Assembly: GCF_014839805.1 (NCBI RefSeq)
Contig: NC_051142.1
Span: 4,216,001-4,280,000 of the forward strand
Reading direction: 5' to 3'
Length of the DNA stretch: 64,000 nucleotides
Source: Manduca sexta
Taxonomy: Eukaryota > Arthropoda > Insecta > Lepidoptera > Sphingidae
This document shows positions 1 through 12,119 of the stretch, one piece after another (the stretch's first letter is position 1; every line of letters begins with the position of its first letter). The position numbers and the translations under genes are program-made. The notes under the pieces were generated by a model. The model worked only from the letters and a program-made list of their open reading frames with translations, was not told the DNA's origin and did no database searches.

Positions 1-1084
1 AAGATGCAAAAGGCTTGACGCAGCGAAATTGAGAGCCAACAACCAAGCAGCTGTAGATATTCCGAATACTTCAATAAAATTTGATAAAATGTCATGAGTA
101 TGTAATGAAGTATGTAACGCCAATCCACCACCACATCGCAGTACGAGCAAATGGCAGAAGAATAAGCTGATGTCATCAATAAGGTACATTTGATTACTCT
201 TTAAACTACGTCCTATAATATTAGTAAATTTATCAATAATAAATTCATTAAAAATTTAACAAATATCTATGCTTAAACTGGCCCTAAGTTGATTCCCAAG
301 CTTCCTAAGTGATGAAAACATAAAAGTGATTATAGTAAACCGTGAGAATGTCAAAAGTTATCTCCCAAACAAAAATATATTTTGGCAATGTCTCATCTAT
401 ATGTACGTATTCTTTGTAAAAGTAGAATATTACATTAGCATGATGGTAAGTTAATACTCTCTCATTTATAAAGGTCGGAACTCGGAAGCATGTCTCCAAA
501 TACAAACAAAACAGAGACAAACCAGGAACATGTGGTAAATTAGGACAATAAGCGATCTATATATCTATCAAAAGATGGAATCTTTAATGTGTCAGTGTCG
601 TTACACATTTTCTGTACAAACTATCGCGAGAAAGTGCTTAATAAGATTAAAAGCCAGTAAACTATAATTAAGAGTCTAAATCAAGGTTTAATAAATCCTT
701 AAATATCTTAGCGTATGGCCCCAATTTCTTGCCAAGTTCTACCAATGATAATTCTATACACATTAGACCATTGACAAACCTATTATATTAGTGATCATTC
801 TATCATAACATGAATATAAAATTTGATCAAATAGTAATATTGAAAGTATTTTTATGTAGACAAAGCGAGTGAAATGAACTCGTCCGTACAGGCATGGCAG
901 CTTCATTAATCTTCTTGCGAGTGCGCGGCGTTTGCAAATTGCTAGCGTGCGACATGATACTCTCCGACTACGATAACCCGTGGAATAATAACGTATGGTC
1001 AGTGCCAGTCGTTTCAGGGCGAAAAAGCTAGTTTTTGTTATTCTATTATCATTCTGTTTAACAAAAAAAATCTTGGGTCGTATT
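1..1084. other. AT-rich DNA, nothing recognised
   Basis: No coding signal or recognisable repeat is seen. The longest open frames (minus strand at 305-520 and 763-1131) have no family-like pattern. The second runs into the B-family repeat at 1085, so it is treated as chance. Confidence 0.6.
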
Positions 1085-1175
1085 TTTTTTATATGTGCAC
1101 GCCTATTTGACCCCACTGCACCTGATGGCAAGTGGAGTAGGATCTAATTAAGTGTCGACTGACGAGAGATGATCA
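1085..1175 (-). repeat. B-family repeat, 3' fragment
   Basis: Read on the minus strand, this matches the last third of the B elements at 8587 and 45773: a GTCGAC-containing segment, then a stretch rich in CCACTT/CATCAGGTGCA, ending in a TATAAAA tract. Only the 3' end is present. It abuts a C-family SINE at 1176 with no spacer, so one of the two elements truncated or replaced part of the other. Confidence 0.6.
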
Positions 1176-1437
1176 TCCCTTATTCTCATAGCCCGGTGAT
1201 ATAACAATCCGACATAAAAAGAGAGATTTGAGGCGCATGAACTATCGCTTTACGTGCTTTTCGAGGCACGATGGCATCACACCGCCAACATCCTGACATC
1301 GAGCTGCGACTGAGTAATTTTCAAGATAGAAAAAACCCAGTCACATAATTTTTGGCTCGACCCGGCATTCGAACCCAGCACCACAGCGGTCATGGACATA
1401 CCACATACGCATTACAAACAAGCCATCGAGGCAGTCA
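1176..1437 (-). repeat. C-family tRNA-derived SINE, copy 1
   Basis: On the minus strand it begins at 1437 with a tRNA-like head (TGACTGCCTCGATGGCTTG) and a B-box-like GGTTCGAATGCC. The body that follows matches the copies at 6165 and 10568, including the segment for 'caccgccaacatcctgac'. The head resembles that of the D family, but the body differs. RNA polymerase III internal boxes are expected for such elements. The left end lacks the tail seen in the 10.5 kb copy. Confidence 0.7.
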
Positions 1438-4400
1438 TGATATCTTTTATCACAGTTGCATTGAAAGTTTTTAAATTAAATTTTTTCATTACATGAGAAA
1501 TTCAAGATTGACTTGAGACACTACGTCAGCAAACTAGTTTAACTTGCAAAGGAAGAAAAATACACAACAAAGTTAACATTTTATTCCCAGTAGGTGAATC
1601 TAGATTCGCAAAGCAAACTCGCAGCTCAGAGTTGTACGCTTCCAGTATATTCTATTCATTGTGAACGCTTCAGTTGGTCGTGGTAGTAAGCACTTAATAC
1701 CTGCATTGCTTTCTCATATAGGGTACAAGCCCTACTAATAGGGTTATGCAGTCCAGTTATTTGAAAAAATAAGCAATATAAATAAGATTATGATTTTCTT
1801 ATTTATGAATTCGATTTTGCTTTTAGAATGCGGATTACTTACTAGGCAATGCGGATAATTATTGATTTTTGTATTATTAAATTATAGTAATACGTGAATA
1901 CCGTTAAGTCAAATAAATAAATAAATGTATGTGTTGGGGATGAACCGTCATAATCTACAAATACAAAATATTTCAATATGGTTCATGTGAGGTTTTTTTT
2001 AATCATTGCTGATTTACATAAAACCCGAGGAGGTCACCGTTTTAGACTAAAAAGGTTTTCAGTTTTTACTCTACAAAATATTTTACGACTTTTTAATTTT
2101 AAATAAAATAATTAATAATATTTTGTTACTAACATTAAACATACCTATGTTATTAATAACTCCGTATAACATAAGCAATTATCTACACACTATATTATGT
2201 ATATCTGTCAACTTAAAAGAATAGCCTTTAAACTTTTGCTTTATTCGATTAATTAATAGAAGCTTATACTTAAAGCATCGTACGAAACACATTCCGAACT
2301 GAAACGAAACTTTTTTTTTAAAAGCTACAACTGCCTAACTTGCTCGTGTTTGCACAACGTTTAAAAGTATTCCGTATTTTTAACCCTTCTACAAATCAAG
2401 TTGAGCCCGCATAATCTGGCTTTTTCAACTCTATGAGCCACAAGAGTGGTGCGCGAAATCAGCTGTCTGAAGGACCCATGAGACCGCACGATCGTTCCTC
2501 GTCCCACTTTGTCAAACTACGAATCCCTATTCGGACCGTATGGCAGATTTTAATGACGTAAAATGAATTCAATTCTATATGACTTACATATGCTCGTGTA
2601 CATATGTTTTAATGCACTTCGCCATTATAAAACATTATAAATGCAGTCATGTCGAAAAGTTAGTATATTATTTATTTATTTTTAAATTATTAGTCAAAGA
2701 CAACCAGACCAAGATATCAAAGATAAAACGCGTAAAGAATACGACAACAAAAGTATTGTTTTAAAGTAATAAAACGTATTTCTCGAAACTTGGTTTTAGG
2801 TTCTAGAAGCATGAATTTTTACCCAACGTTTTATTGTTAAAGGAGCACTAAGAAGAGATTTTCGAACATTCATCTCCTTAAAGGATAAAAGGGATTAACA
2901 AAATTGGTCAGCGAATAATATGCTGAAGCAATAACGAAAAATCAAAAAATATAATAGGTGAAACTAGTGATTGAAATTCGATCGTCGAATTTAATTTGTA
3001 ACACATATTATACTTTTCTTTCCTATAATCTTTTATATAAACTTTAATTAGTTAAGCTAAATCTCACATTCGTTCGTGCGTGCAATGTACTTAAAAAGGG
3101 ATATAAAGATTTTTCTTCACGTAGGTATTCAGGCACCTAAACATTAAAATAAATGATCATAAAATACAGAAAAAAAAATAAAAAACGTAATCTATACATT
3201 TAAAAACACATGAACAATAAAATTATTCAACATTCAACTTCTTCCATAAAATATATCGAGGAAAAGAAATGTGAAATGGCAAGCGGACGCATTAGACTTT
3301 ATGAGTTATCAGGGAAGTGATGCAGAAAATTGCGAGTGTGTGGCGGGAAACACCTCTAATGGATTCTATTAGTGACTCGCCGCCAAAGATGCATAAACTA
3401 CGGGTCAGATATTTGCGCTGCAAATTGCAACCATTTGCTTGCTTCACCGGAACGGTATGTCGTTGTTTGATTTTGTATTTTGTTTTATTTTAGTATAGAG
3501 CTGAATTTTAAATAAATGCATGTTGTTTAAATTATAACTCGTAATTCGATATACAGTTTCCTTTACACACTACCAATAATATAAATAAAATACATTCTTT
3601 CCTAACATGAGAATAGCTATCACAAATTACAAAGGTTTGCATAAATAAAAAAACTTTAATAATAAAAGTTAATCGTATTAAAAAAGCAATAAACATTTGA
3701 TAGCACACGTCTCCAATCGAGGAAGTTTCCCGGGCTTAATACAGCGCACCTCGGTTTTTTGACGACGCCTGCTCAGATTGTGCCGAAATCATTTACCTCG
3801 AATTGGATTACGAATTCGCGTCGGTAAGTTAAAACGAATTCGGTCTTTGTCGAAACTCGCTTATACGCGTAAATATTGTGTTTTTGACGGCTCGTGTCGC
3901 AACTGAATTTATTCGGGATATTATTAACTTCGCAAATATGTAAAATACGCGAATATTCATTATTTAGTTTTTGTTCAAGAATGTTTGGTTACTGGAACTA
4001 CATCTATTAATTGTCAAAATTTCGAACACAGTGCAATGCCTTGCATGTGAATATGTTGCATACTTGCATGTGCAGTGGTCACACTATTATAGAAAATTGT
4101 TAACTTAATTGTATTGGTCAATCAATACTACAATAATTTAAAAAAAATGATACAGTTTGATTATGTTATACTGGTATCGTAAAATCAGCTACACATTGCT
4201 CAAACAAAATGAATATTATAAAGTCCTTTTACCTTAACCTACTGCATATAAAATGAACTGTGAAATTAATAACATGAATAATATGAAATTGTCACCCAAA
4301 AAAAAAATGAGTCCTAAGAAATTAATCGCGCAAGAAATTAATAAGTTTTAAAATTCACTCAAGTATTTATTATTCCTCTTTAGTGTATTTTGATTTATGG

Positions 4401-5235
4401 GGTACAGAAACTTTTGAGCTATATAGACGCTTTTATTGACGACGACTCCGCGTAATATTTAATTATTGTCCAAAATAAATTCCACTGTGTATTCTTCCGC
4501 AACAAAATTGACCTAAAATAATAGAACACAAATTCATGGAATGTTTCGCGTGTATGACAAAATTCTTTTTAAATTTACATAAACAATCAAACTATTTTCA
4601 TATTTACTGATAATTTTCAAAGCATTATATTGTTTTGTTCAAAGGTGTAATAAAAATTAACTCTGTATTTAGTTTATTCGAAACAATAAATGACTACAAT
4701 AGTATATACTGTATTTATAATAATTATTGAAAAACATTTATAAAAAATAAGCCGTTGCATGTCTGTTTTATTTGTTGTTTTCACATTCAGCTTTGTTTAT
4801 ATTTTTGATCCTGACGTTTTGTATGTTACGCACGGACGGCGAACAAATAAACACCCGTGCGAAATTTCAAAATGCTGGAATTAAAATAACAGTTGTTTTA
4901 AATTGTTAAATGTCACTATGTTTTGCTCGAAGATCCATAGTGTAAATATCGTGTATATATTGATAGTAGGGTTTAATTACATACAAGACATATTCCACTA
5001 TCAGTACTGGAGAAGACTGTCAAATTAACTCTATCTTTCCTATTGAGCAAAGTGGATAATAATTTATTTTGAACATCCCGTATTAATTATAATATTTCAC
5101 TAATTTCGTTCAGTCTAAAAGGAGTAAGATATTTGTAACTATTCGCCTAGCTTCAATGCTCGGTAGCTTTCAAATGCATGCCATTATAAATCCTCACTCG
5201 CACGACTCGCAATAGTTAAAAACTATTTTTTTCCG
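1438..5235. other. AT-rich DNA without recognised features
   Basis: There is no gene or well-defined repeat over 3.8 kb. Two moderately GC-rich patches stand out: 2400-2530, with a 42-codon ATG frame at 2433-2561, and 3700-3860, which contains a good splice-donor-like TCG|GTAAGT at 3821-3829. Neither is supported by a coding frame or a partner site. Confidence 0.5.
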
Positions 5236-5392
5236 TTGAATGACGAGACGAGCATGCCGTTCGCGTGACGGTAAGCGATACGAGCACCCCTAAACAGTAG
5301 CCATATTATACAGAACTTTGAATTACGAAGTACTGCGTGGCGGCGTCGAATAATGCCCAGTAATGACACCGGCTAAAATGTCCGCCAAAAAG
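5236..5392 (+). repeat. Possible lepidopteran dispersed repeat (family I)
   Basis: This compact GC-richer block carries the 'gttcgcgtgacggtaagcga' and 'cctaaacagtag' motifs, then 'gaattacgaagtactg' and 'gcccagtaatgacaccggct'. From general knowledge, this order is seen in a common dispersed repeat of moths and butterflies. A weaker, partial relative may lie at 41370-41490. Assignment is by pattern memory only. Confidence 0.4.
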
Positions 5393-6164
5393 GTACACAA
5401 CGTATGCTCTTTAGTACTTGGTGGTACCAATAGACATTCCAGTAGTAGCCATTCAGATGGTCCTTGCATATGACCAACCATTGAATAAATTTTATTATAA
5501 ATGCAAAATCTTTTGTGACGAAATTTAGATCTTTATTAGAAGTCAAAAAACCACGGAACAGATTGGATCATATTTTAGATTAATATTTTGACTAATATTA
5601 TCATAGTTTAATATACATAGTGACTTCATCGGGCAAAATATCTGTCCGTACCGCGAAAAACAGCAGGATCATATTTTACAACCGCATCGACCTTAAACTT
5701 ATCAGTTCCAAAAGCCTTTGATGATATAATTGACCAAAACATAAAAGTCTACGAAAAACCCATTGTCGTTCGATATAATGGCGATAACATCAGCGTTTAT
5801 ATTTTATTAGTATATAAAACATTTTTCACCTCAATCAGCACCCCACCAATGGCTTTTTCCACGACACATAAACAATAACGCAGATGCTTTCAATTTTACG
5901 AGTGGCCGTAAACTAGTTCAGTTATTGATTTATTGTCTTTTCCCCAGACATAAGTATTTTATACACCTTTTTCACTAATAGAATGTGGTTACTCTACGGG
6001 ATTTCAGTTTCTAAGTTAAAGAAATGTCTTAAATCGGTATCCGACAATTCTTTACTGTAACTTCATTTACTATTTGCAAATTTTTAAAAACTATAAAATA
6101 TATCATTCGATATTTCATAGCTGTGCGTGGCTTATAGCTACAAAAAAATGTAAGTTCAGCGTTT
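5393..6164. other. No recognised features
   Basis: AT-rich sequence with no convincing frame, RNA gene or repeat. Confidence 0.5.
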
Positions 6165-6426
6165 AGTCCAATAAGACGGCAATCCGACATGACCAGAGAG
6201 AACACAAGCGCAGGATCATCGACTTTACATGCTTACGGGGGTATCACGCCGCCAAATTCCTGTTTCCGAGCTGCGACTGAGTAATTTTTAAAATGATTTT
6301 TAAAATGGATATACCAAGCCATGAATCGTTTTGGCTCGACCCGGGATTCCAACCCAGGACACCAGTGCGGTGTAGTCTTACTCGTATCATGTACGCATTA
6401 TAACTATACTACCAAAGCAGTCACAA
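6165..6426 (-). repeat. C-family tRNA-derived SINE, copy 2
   Basis: This is the best-preserved head of the C family in the window. On the minus strand it starts near 6426 (TGACTGCTTTGGTAGTATAG, an A-box-like stretch) and has a B-box-like GGTTGGAATCCC near 6345-6360 followed by GGGTCGAGCC. The body matches copies 1 and 3 through 'gcgcaggatcatcg' and 'gaccagagaga'. It is non-coding and was presumably mobilised in trans by a LINE. Confidence 0.72.
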
Positions 6427-6834
6427 CAAAATATATTTAATGTGTTGCCTGATGGTAATGTGTGACGAATATTATTACGGTATCCCTTGTCTACCGTAAC
6501 AAGTGACCTCGCCCTTACGAAAATGGACCTTATTGACAAAACATTCAAGAAAATGATGTAAGAAAAATTTTAGAATCACAGTGACAAAGAATGTAATTTT
6601 TGCACCTCTTAATAATATTTCTAAATATCAAAATATTTTATGTTACTAAAATAAATACTTCCATAATCTTTAAAACAATTTAATTTTTTTATGTTTTGTT
6701 GACCTAAATATGATTGTTTCGGTGATGTAGCTGCATAACTTTTTATGTTATTTCTCTTCCTGCCTGAAAAAAGGCGTATCTACCAACCCCTGAAAAAGAA
6801 AAAACGTGACGCTATAATATGCGCAGTAACTCAC
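6427..6834. other. No recognised features; would be intron if the adjacent exon is real
   Basis: AT-rich sequence. If the minus-strand exon candidate at 6835-6980 is real, this stretch is the start of its first intron. Confidence 0.4.
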
Positions 6835-6980
6835 CTGTCGTGCGAGTGGTAGAGCGGCGTGAGGCGCGGCCAGCCGCCGTCGTCAACTTAACGGCATCGC
6901 TGCCACTGCGACCGACACTGCGCTCAGACACCGCGACCCTCACTGCACACCACTCACTGTCTCATGCATGCTTTATCACT
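6835..6980 (-). promoter_or_regulatory. Candidate non-coding first exon with splice donor
   Basis: A GC-rich, CpG-rich block stands out in AT-rich surroundings. On the minus strand it ends at 6835 with CGACAG|GTGAGTTACTG, an almost perfect match to the metazoan 5' splice site. An arthropod-type initiator TCAGT lies at 6982-6978. The two ATGs inside open only very short frames that soon stop, which fits a 5'-UTR exon with small upstream frames, not a coding exon. The plus-strand open frame at 6819-7076 covers the same block but has no initiator or homology pattern. The exon and its transcription start are inferred. Confidence 0.35.
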
Positions 6981-7048
6981 GACACCGGCATTAACCACTT
7001 CACTTCACATCTGAAACAATGGAAAGTGATAATTTTTCATCTTTTTGA

Positions 7049-7104
7049 GAAAAGTAAAATATTAAAACCGCGATAAAATTCGTAAAATAGTTTAATTTAA
7101 ATAA
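7049..7104 (+). repeat. F-family fragment
   Basis: It matches the 3' part of the F repeat ('aaaccgcgataaaattcg ... aaaatagtttaattt') seen fully at 15362, 16631 and 42408. Confidence 0.5.
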
Positions 7105-7220
7105 GTTATATTTTATTCCTGATAGTTTGTCGAGTCACTTATTATTGGAAAAAAACATTATCACTATCAGGGGAGGATTATTACTGGAAAGAAAATAATA
7201 TAATTGGTAGACACACTAAC

Positions 7221-7411
7221 GGGGTAGGAAAATATCTTAGGAATCCTGCATACCTAGGTTCTATACCTAGAAGAATTATGGTACCTGAAGTGTGCCAATC
7301 TGCACTAAGCCAGTGTGGTAGACTAAGGCTTAGGCCTTAGTCTACCACACTGACTTAGGTCAGTAGTAGAGGAGGCCCGTGCCAAGCAATGGTATAGTGT
7401 ATAATACAAGA
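7221..7411 (+). repeat. A-family SINE, 5'-truncated, with internal inverted duplication
   Basis: The segment aligns with the second half of SINE A: the AGGAAACCTGCATACCT region, 'gcactaagccagtgtggtagac', then 'agtagaggaggcccgtgcc' and a degenerate end. In the middle, 19 bases at 7311-7329 are repeated in perfect inverted form at 7334-7352 around the 4-base spacer TTAG. Other A copies have only one version of this segment, so the second is a local inverted copy. Confidence 0.7.
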
Positions 7412-7505
7412 CAAATACTATATTATTTTTATATATAATATCGTCCTATATTCAAAGCATAAAAAAAATATCGTCAAGTTTGTTACGTTTTATATGATAG
7501 GCAAG

Positions 7506-7635
7506 CCTGTTGCAATTACCGAGCACAATTTGTGTTGACTCTGACGTGACCACAAAAGCTACAAAGTCTTTAAAATGTCGGAATAAAATTAAAATATAAA
7601 AACCACGATAAAAACCGAAAAATAGTTAAATTTTT
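7506..7635 (+). repeat. F-family repeat, diverged
   Basis: It contains 'gctacaaagtctttaaaatg', 'aaaaaccacgataaaaaccg' and 'aaaaatagttaaattt' in the order of the better copies at 15362 and 16631. Confidence 0.5.
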
Positions 7636-7961
7636 GTGCCAGTAATACACGGCAATATTGTTCAACAATCTGACATAGTGGCGAATGGTTAATGCAGTCT
7701 GCAAATCGTTCTAATAATAATTATACTTTACAAATTGAATTGCGAAAAGGGAGCCAACAGGAATCGAATTATATGTACCCTTGCCACTGGTCTGACATAG
7801 TATTGGCTATGATAAATATTTATTGGTCCAATTAAACAATGGATGTCAACAAAAAATATTTAAATTTCAATACAGAAACAGACTATCGACCACATTAAAA
7901 ACCAACATCTACAAGAACAATCGTTTAAATTTTTACATAAAAACATCTATACATATCTATA

Positions 7962-8102
7962 GACACAGTCACGCCTTCTATACCCAAAGGCGTAGGCAGA
8001 GACGCAACTAGTGCACCCACTTTACCGCCGTTTGTATTCCATCCCACAATATGATAGGGGCGACCCTATCCGCCATATCAGACTCAAATTCCAGACTCCA
8101 GT
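7962..8102 (-). repeat. D-family SINE, 3' part
   Basis: On the minus strand it matches D copies in 'agactccggaatttg'-like, 'gatatggcggatagggtcgcc', 'ttgtgggatggaatac' and 'tgcctacgcctttgggtat' order. The tRNA head is missing. The 62-codon plus-strand frame that overlaps it is chance. Confidence 0.5.
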
Positions 8103-8586
8103 CAGATACTGAGTATAAAAACCCAATAATATTATCTAAATAAATTACCTATGTAATACATTAAATAAATGGCACATGTCACAATAACTAACTTTTATAA
8201 TATTTCTTTAAGCGCACCAGACACATTATCTGCCATCTTTTACGAAACGCGAGACAAATCGTATTAGCAATAATAAAACTGTATTACTGTACACGCGGCT
8301 CTATGAAAGCCTATTCACCGAAAAAAACATAACTCATAATATGACAGTCATAAAATTCTTTACCATAAAAAGGCATATAACGAGGTACTATGAAAGAACA
8401 ATTCGCGATAACACGAAAGATAATCATTAGAATCGAGTCTGTAATCTCTTTCGAGTAATTAATTTGAAATGATGGAGCACTTTGATTGTTTACTTACCTT
8501 TCGTGTTTTAATTTCGTCGCGGCGCAGAATACAATAACGGAACAATGGTGTTCCATACTTTAGTAGAGATACTGATGTGATACTTT
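8103..8586. other. No recognised features
   Basis: AT-rich, with no frame or repeat I can support. Confidence 0.5.
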
Positions 8587-8838
8587 TGCTGGTAGTAGGG
8601 TATATTATATATCCGCCCGTATAGCGACCCCCATACACAAGGTGTTAAAACCCGCTATAGTTACCCACGTAAGTGTGTCGCGTTCCTGGATCAGCCTATG
8701 TATATCCGTTCCAACAGGCCGGCAAAATTGTGTCGACTGCCGAGGGGTAATCATCTCTCGTCAGTCGACGTTTTATTGGCCCCACTTCACTTACCATCCG
8801 GTTCAATTAAGCCACTTTGCTATATCCGTATAAAAAAC
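8587..8838 (+). repeat. B-family repeat, near full length
   Basis: It aligns along its whole length with 45773-46009 and with the two halves at 25354 and 25813: 'atatccgcccgtatagcgac', 'acaaggtgttaaaacccgc', 'gcgttcctggatcagc', a GTCGAC...GTCGAC internal inverted repeat, and a TATAAAAA 3' end. No tRNA-like head was seen, so its class is undetermined. It is followed after a short AT spacer by a minus-strand A SINE, the same arrangement as at 45.8-46.35 kb. Confidence 0.65.
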
Positions 8839-8850
8839 CAGCTTGCATAT

Positions 8851-9170
8851 ATCATAATAATAATAATATAAGCCCTGTATTATATACTTGCCCACTGCTG
8901 AGCACGGGCCTCCTCTACTACTGAGAGGGATTAGGCCTTAGTCCACCACGCTGGCCTAGTGCGGATTGGTAGACTCCACACACCTTCGAAATTCCTTCTC
9001 GGATGTGCAGGTTTCCTCACGATGTTTTCCTTCACCGTTAAAGCGAACGATAAATTCACATAGAATACACACATGATTTTTAGAAAAGTCAGAGGTGTGT
9101 GCCCTTGGGGCTTGAACCTGTGGACATTCGTTTCGGCAGTCCGTTCCACACCCAACTAGGCTATCGCCGC
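8851..9170 (-). repeat. A-family tRNA-derived SINE, near full length
   Basis: Minus-strand SINE. The head at 9170 reads GCGGCGATAGCCTAGTTGGG, with an A box (TAGCCTAGTTGG) inside it, followed by a GGTTCAAG-type B box. The conserved body follows, ending in 'aatacagggct' and an (ATT/ATA)n tail at 8851-8870. The 74-codon minus frame at 8931-9155 lies inside it and is a SINE shadow, not a gene. Confidence 0.85.
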
Positions 9171-10567
9171 TTCATAGTACTTAGAAATAACGTAAAACAA
9201 ATATATTATCGGCTTCTTCATTGATCTGAGGTACGAAACATTAGAAAAACCTTTTGTTTATCAACCTCGTAACTTTTTCGGGTCAATTAAGCCGTCGCAG
9301 TAATTTCGCAAATGAAAGTCATTGTATGTCGTCATCAATAGATTTTCAAGCCAATGCACACTATGGGCAAACGAACTCTTTTGAAGCGACATCAAAGAAA
9401 CACGAAAGTTTCAATGATTTTAGTTTTGTTTAATGTCTTCCTGCTTTTGCGTTAGTTAATATGTGGAACAGACAATAATATATTTTTATATAAAAAGATG
9501 GTTGCAACATTACTAACATTTTAAATGCGATAGTTGTTAAATATCTTTTAATGTTTGTTAGAAATGAACACAGAGACCGCTTCCCGGATTTAGATGATTT
9601 TTGGCACACAGATATAACGTACGTTGGATTAACACAGATCTTTCACCTGTGCAGATCCGCGAAAAACACATCATGTACAACAATTATGGTTTATTGTTAA
9701 AAAAAATTGCATTTGGTGTTTACCTATAATAGTGAATCATACTTACTATGCTATTAAACGCTGGTACGCCTAATAAATAAATAAATAAAAAATAAAAATA
9801 AAATATTCATTCGTAATTTTAATATCACCAGTTTAGTAATTGAACATAATACTTTATATAAAAAGGTTTAAGTGAAAACGTGTAGACCAACAATTTCTTA
9901 TATTGGACACGTAATTCCATCTAACAAAACATCTGCAACTATTTGAATAACGCCGTCTAGAATTAGATTTGCTGTTTGAATGGAACACATCTTATTTAGT
10001 AGTCTTAGAGAATTCAAACGAATATAAGTTTTAATACTAATTCCTAAAACCCAATTTACAATGCACGAACATTGAGTATAATTAATACATTACAGCTAAT
10101 ACTAAATGAAGGAAACCTGTGAACATTTCGCCGTCGGGTAAATCACAAACCGTTATTCCAAATACACTCTCATACCTGCACCCGCAGCCTCGGTGCTCCA
10201 ATATTCAATGTGGATAGATGTAATCAGAACAGTCGGAACAGTACAATATGCTACAATACACTTTGATGTTACGCTCAATTTGACAGAATGGTTAGCAATT
10301 AATTTTGATTGATGCGCGAATGATTGACTGTTGTTATTAGATGATCCGTCACGATTTTCGGGTATGTGTTATTAGATAAGCAAATTGCGAAAGGTATCTT
10401 GTACTGGGGTCAACAAGGTCAATGCCTATCGAAATAAATATAGCATATCATATGTTGCTCCGGGGTCTTCCGCGTGAAAAGCCTTTATCGCTACAAAAGT
10501 CTCTAAAAAACTTAAGCTTTTACATAGATGGCGCTAGATTCGGTACGAACCGCTATTGTTGATAGTA
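9171..10567. other. Mostly unrecognised, with a faint Helitron-like patch
   Basis: At about 9530-9610 the sequence recalls the internal part of lepidopteran non-autonomous Helitrons ('cccggatttagatgattttt', 'ggcacacagatata') but is too decayed to bound. An (AATA)n-like simple repeat lies at 9770-9800. Nothing else is recognised. Confidence 0.4.
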
Positions 10568-10850
10568 CCCTCCTAACCGAATTTCGGCCAGCGCGCCCAA
10601 TCTATACGGAAATCAGCCAATTACGCAGGAGATATTTTAGTGCACCAGTGTGTGCGCAATACACAGGTGCACTCTCTGTTCTTTCACTCTCATAGTCCGG
10701 TGAGTGGCAATCCGACATGACCGGAGAGAGATCAGGCGCAGGACCAACGGTTTTACGTACTTTCCCCAGGATGGAGGTATGTATCACACCGCCAACTTCC
10801 TGACTCCGTGCTACGACTGAGTATTTTTTTTTAAGATGGATAACTTTAGG
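10568..10850 (-). repeat. C-family SINE, copy 3, head lost
   Basis: This is the longest C tail in the window. It starts with 'ctaaccgaatttcggccagc' and 'gtgcaccagtgtgtgcgcaa', then shares 'agtccggtgagtggcaatcc', 'gaccggagagagatcaggcg' and 'caccgccaacttcctgac' with copies 1 and 2. The tRNA-like head, which would be at the right end, is absent after 10850. Confidence 0.65.
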
Positions 10851-12119
10851 AATTATAAGAATTAAATTATTAGAATTTTATGAAATGGGTAGTGACATAA
10901 TATTCAAGTAACCTCGACAACGAGACCTTACTATTACACTTATGCTCTCTTTCACCAGACCGGTGTCAAATTATATAGAACATATTTACTATGTTTCATA
11001 CACACATATTACATTAATTCAGATGTTGTCATTATATAAGAACGTATACAAATAATCCAAAAGAGTTCCTTTAAAAAAAATCCACGCCCTATTCATAAAC
11101 AGAACAAGTGGGTACAGTTGGGCTTACATGTTTATGCATCGCGTCTCTAAAGCAGGCGCTGTAGCCAAAATACTTTTCTACAATCGTTAAAGATAATAAA
11201 ATACAGTCAAAATTTTAGGAAATATTTATCGAAAACTGTATCGCTAAGATATGTCATTCTCTTACACGAAGTTAGCGTCAATGATTGTTAGGTAGACATC
11301 TTCGCTACGGTCTCAGTTACGCTGTAGTCCTGATACTTATTAATATCCACACCTAACTATTTTCAAAGTTAATATAATATAATCGTTACGTTTATTAGAA
11401 AAAACGTTTTTTTTTTGCCTAAATCAAAGGAACTTAAATATCTATGTAATTATGAAAACGGACAATGCTTCTTTTGAATCAGTATAAAATAGTTTACGTT
11501 TCATTTTTCACACAGGCGAGAATGACTTACTCAGAGTAAGGGGGTAGGCTTGCGAGAAGATATTTAGGCCCCAAAAATCCTACTCACTATATAAACCGCA
11601 AAACCTAAACTGGCACTGTCCGTCGACAATAGAGTCGGTTCAATATGCTCTGAATCGTGGCAAGCATAGTTGACTATCAACTTATAAACGGCTGCAGCCC
11701 TTAGGGCGACTTTAATAGACATGTAATAAGGTCCATTTTTTAAAACCAATTTTTTTGTTAATTCTTAACTTGTTTATCGCCCTAATAATTGTATAATTTT
11801 ATACATTTCTATACGTATATTATGTTTTTTGAAATTCGAATTGAAATAGAAATGTTACGATACGCGTTTCGTGTGTAGGCAGTGTGCCAGTATCGTTTGA
11901 AGATTGGCAATATTTTCACTGGCAACCACAAAAGCGGTGGCTCGTTACTGGCACGGGTAAAATGGTCAATTGGCAATATACGTATGAATCGCTTTTGATA
12001 CGAATACTGTGTTCTAATCTATAACGCTGGGGCTACACTTACGTTTAATGGTATTAGTTATCGTATTAAAGGAAAAACGTAGGTAAAATTAAGATTTTTC
12101 AAGATATATATGATTTTTA
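10851..12119. other. No recognised features
   Basis: AT-rich. The minus-strand 61-codon frame at 11564-11749 shows no family features. Confidence 0.5.

Noticed and set aside
763..1131. 122-codon minus frame
   Set aside because: It overlaps the B-family fragment, has a low-complexity AT-rich part and no protein-like motif.
2433..2561. 42-codon ATG frame in a GC-richer patch
   Set aside because: Too short, no homology pattern and no promoter or splice context.
8931..9155. 74-codon minus frame, and similar frames at 15028-15269, 32276-32479 and 48060-48248
   Set aside because: All lie inside A-family SINEs, which are non-coding.
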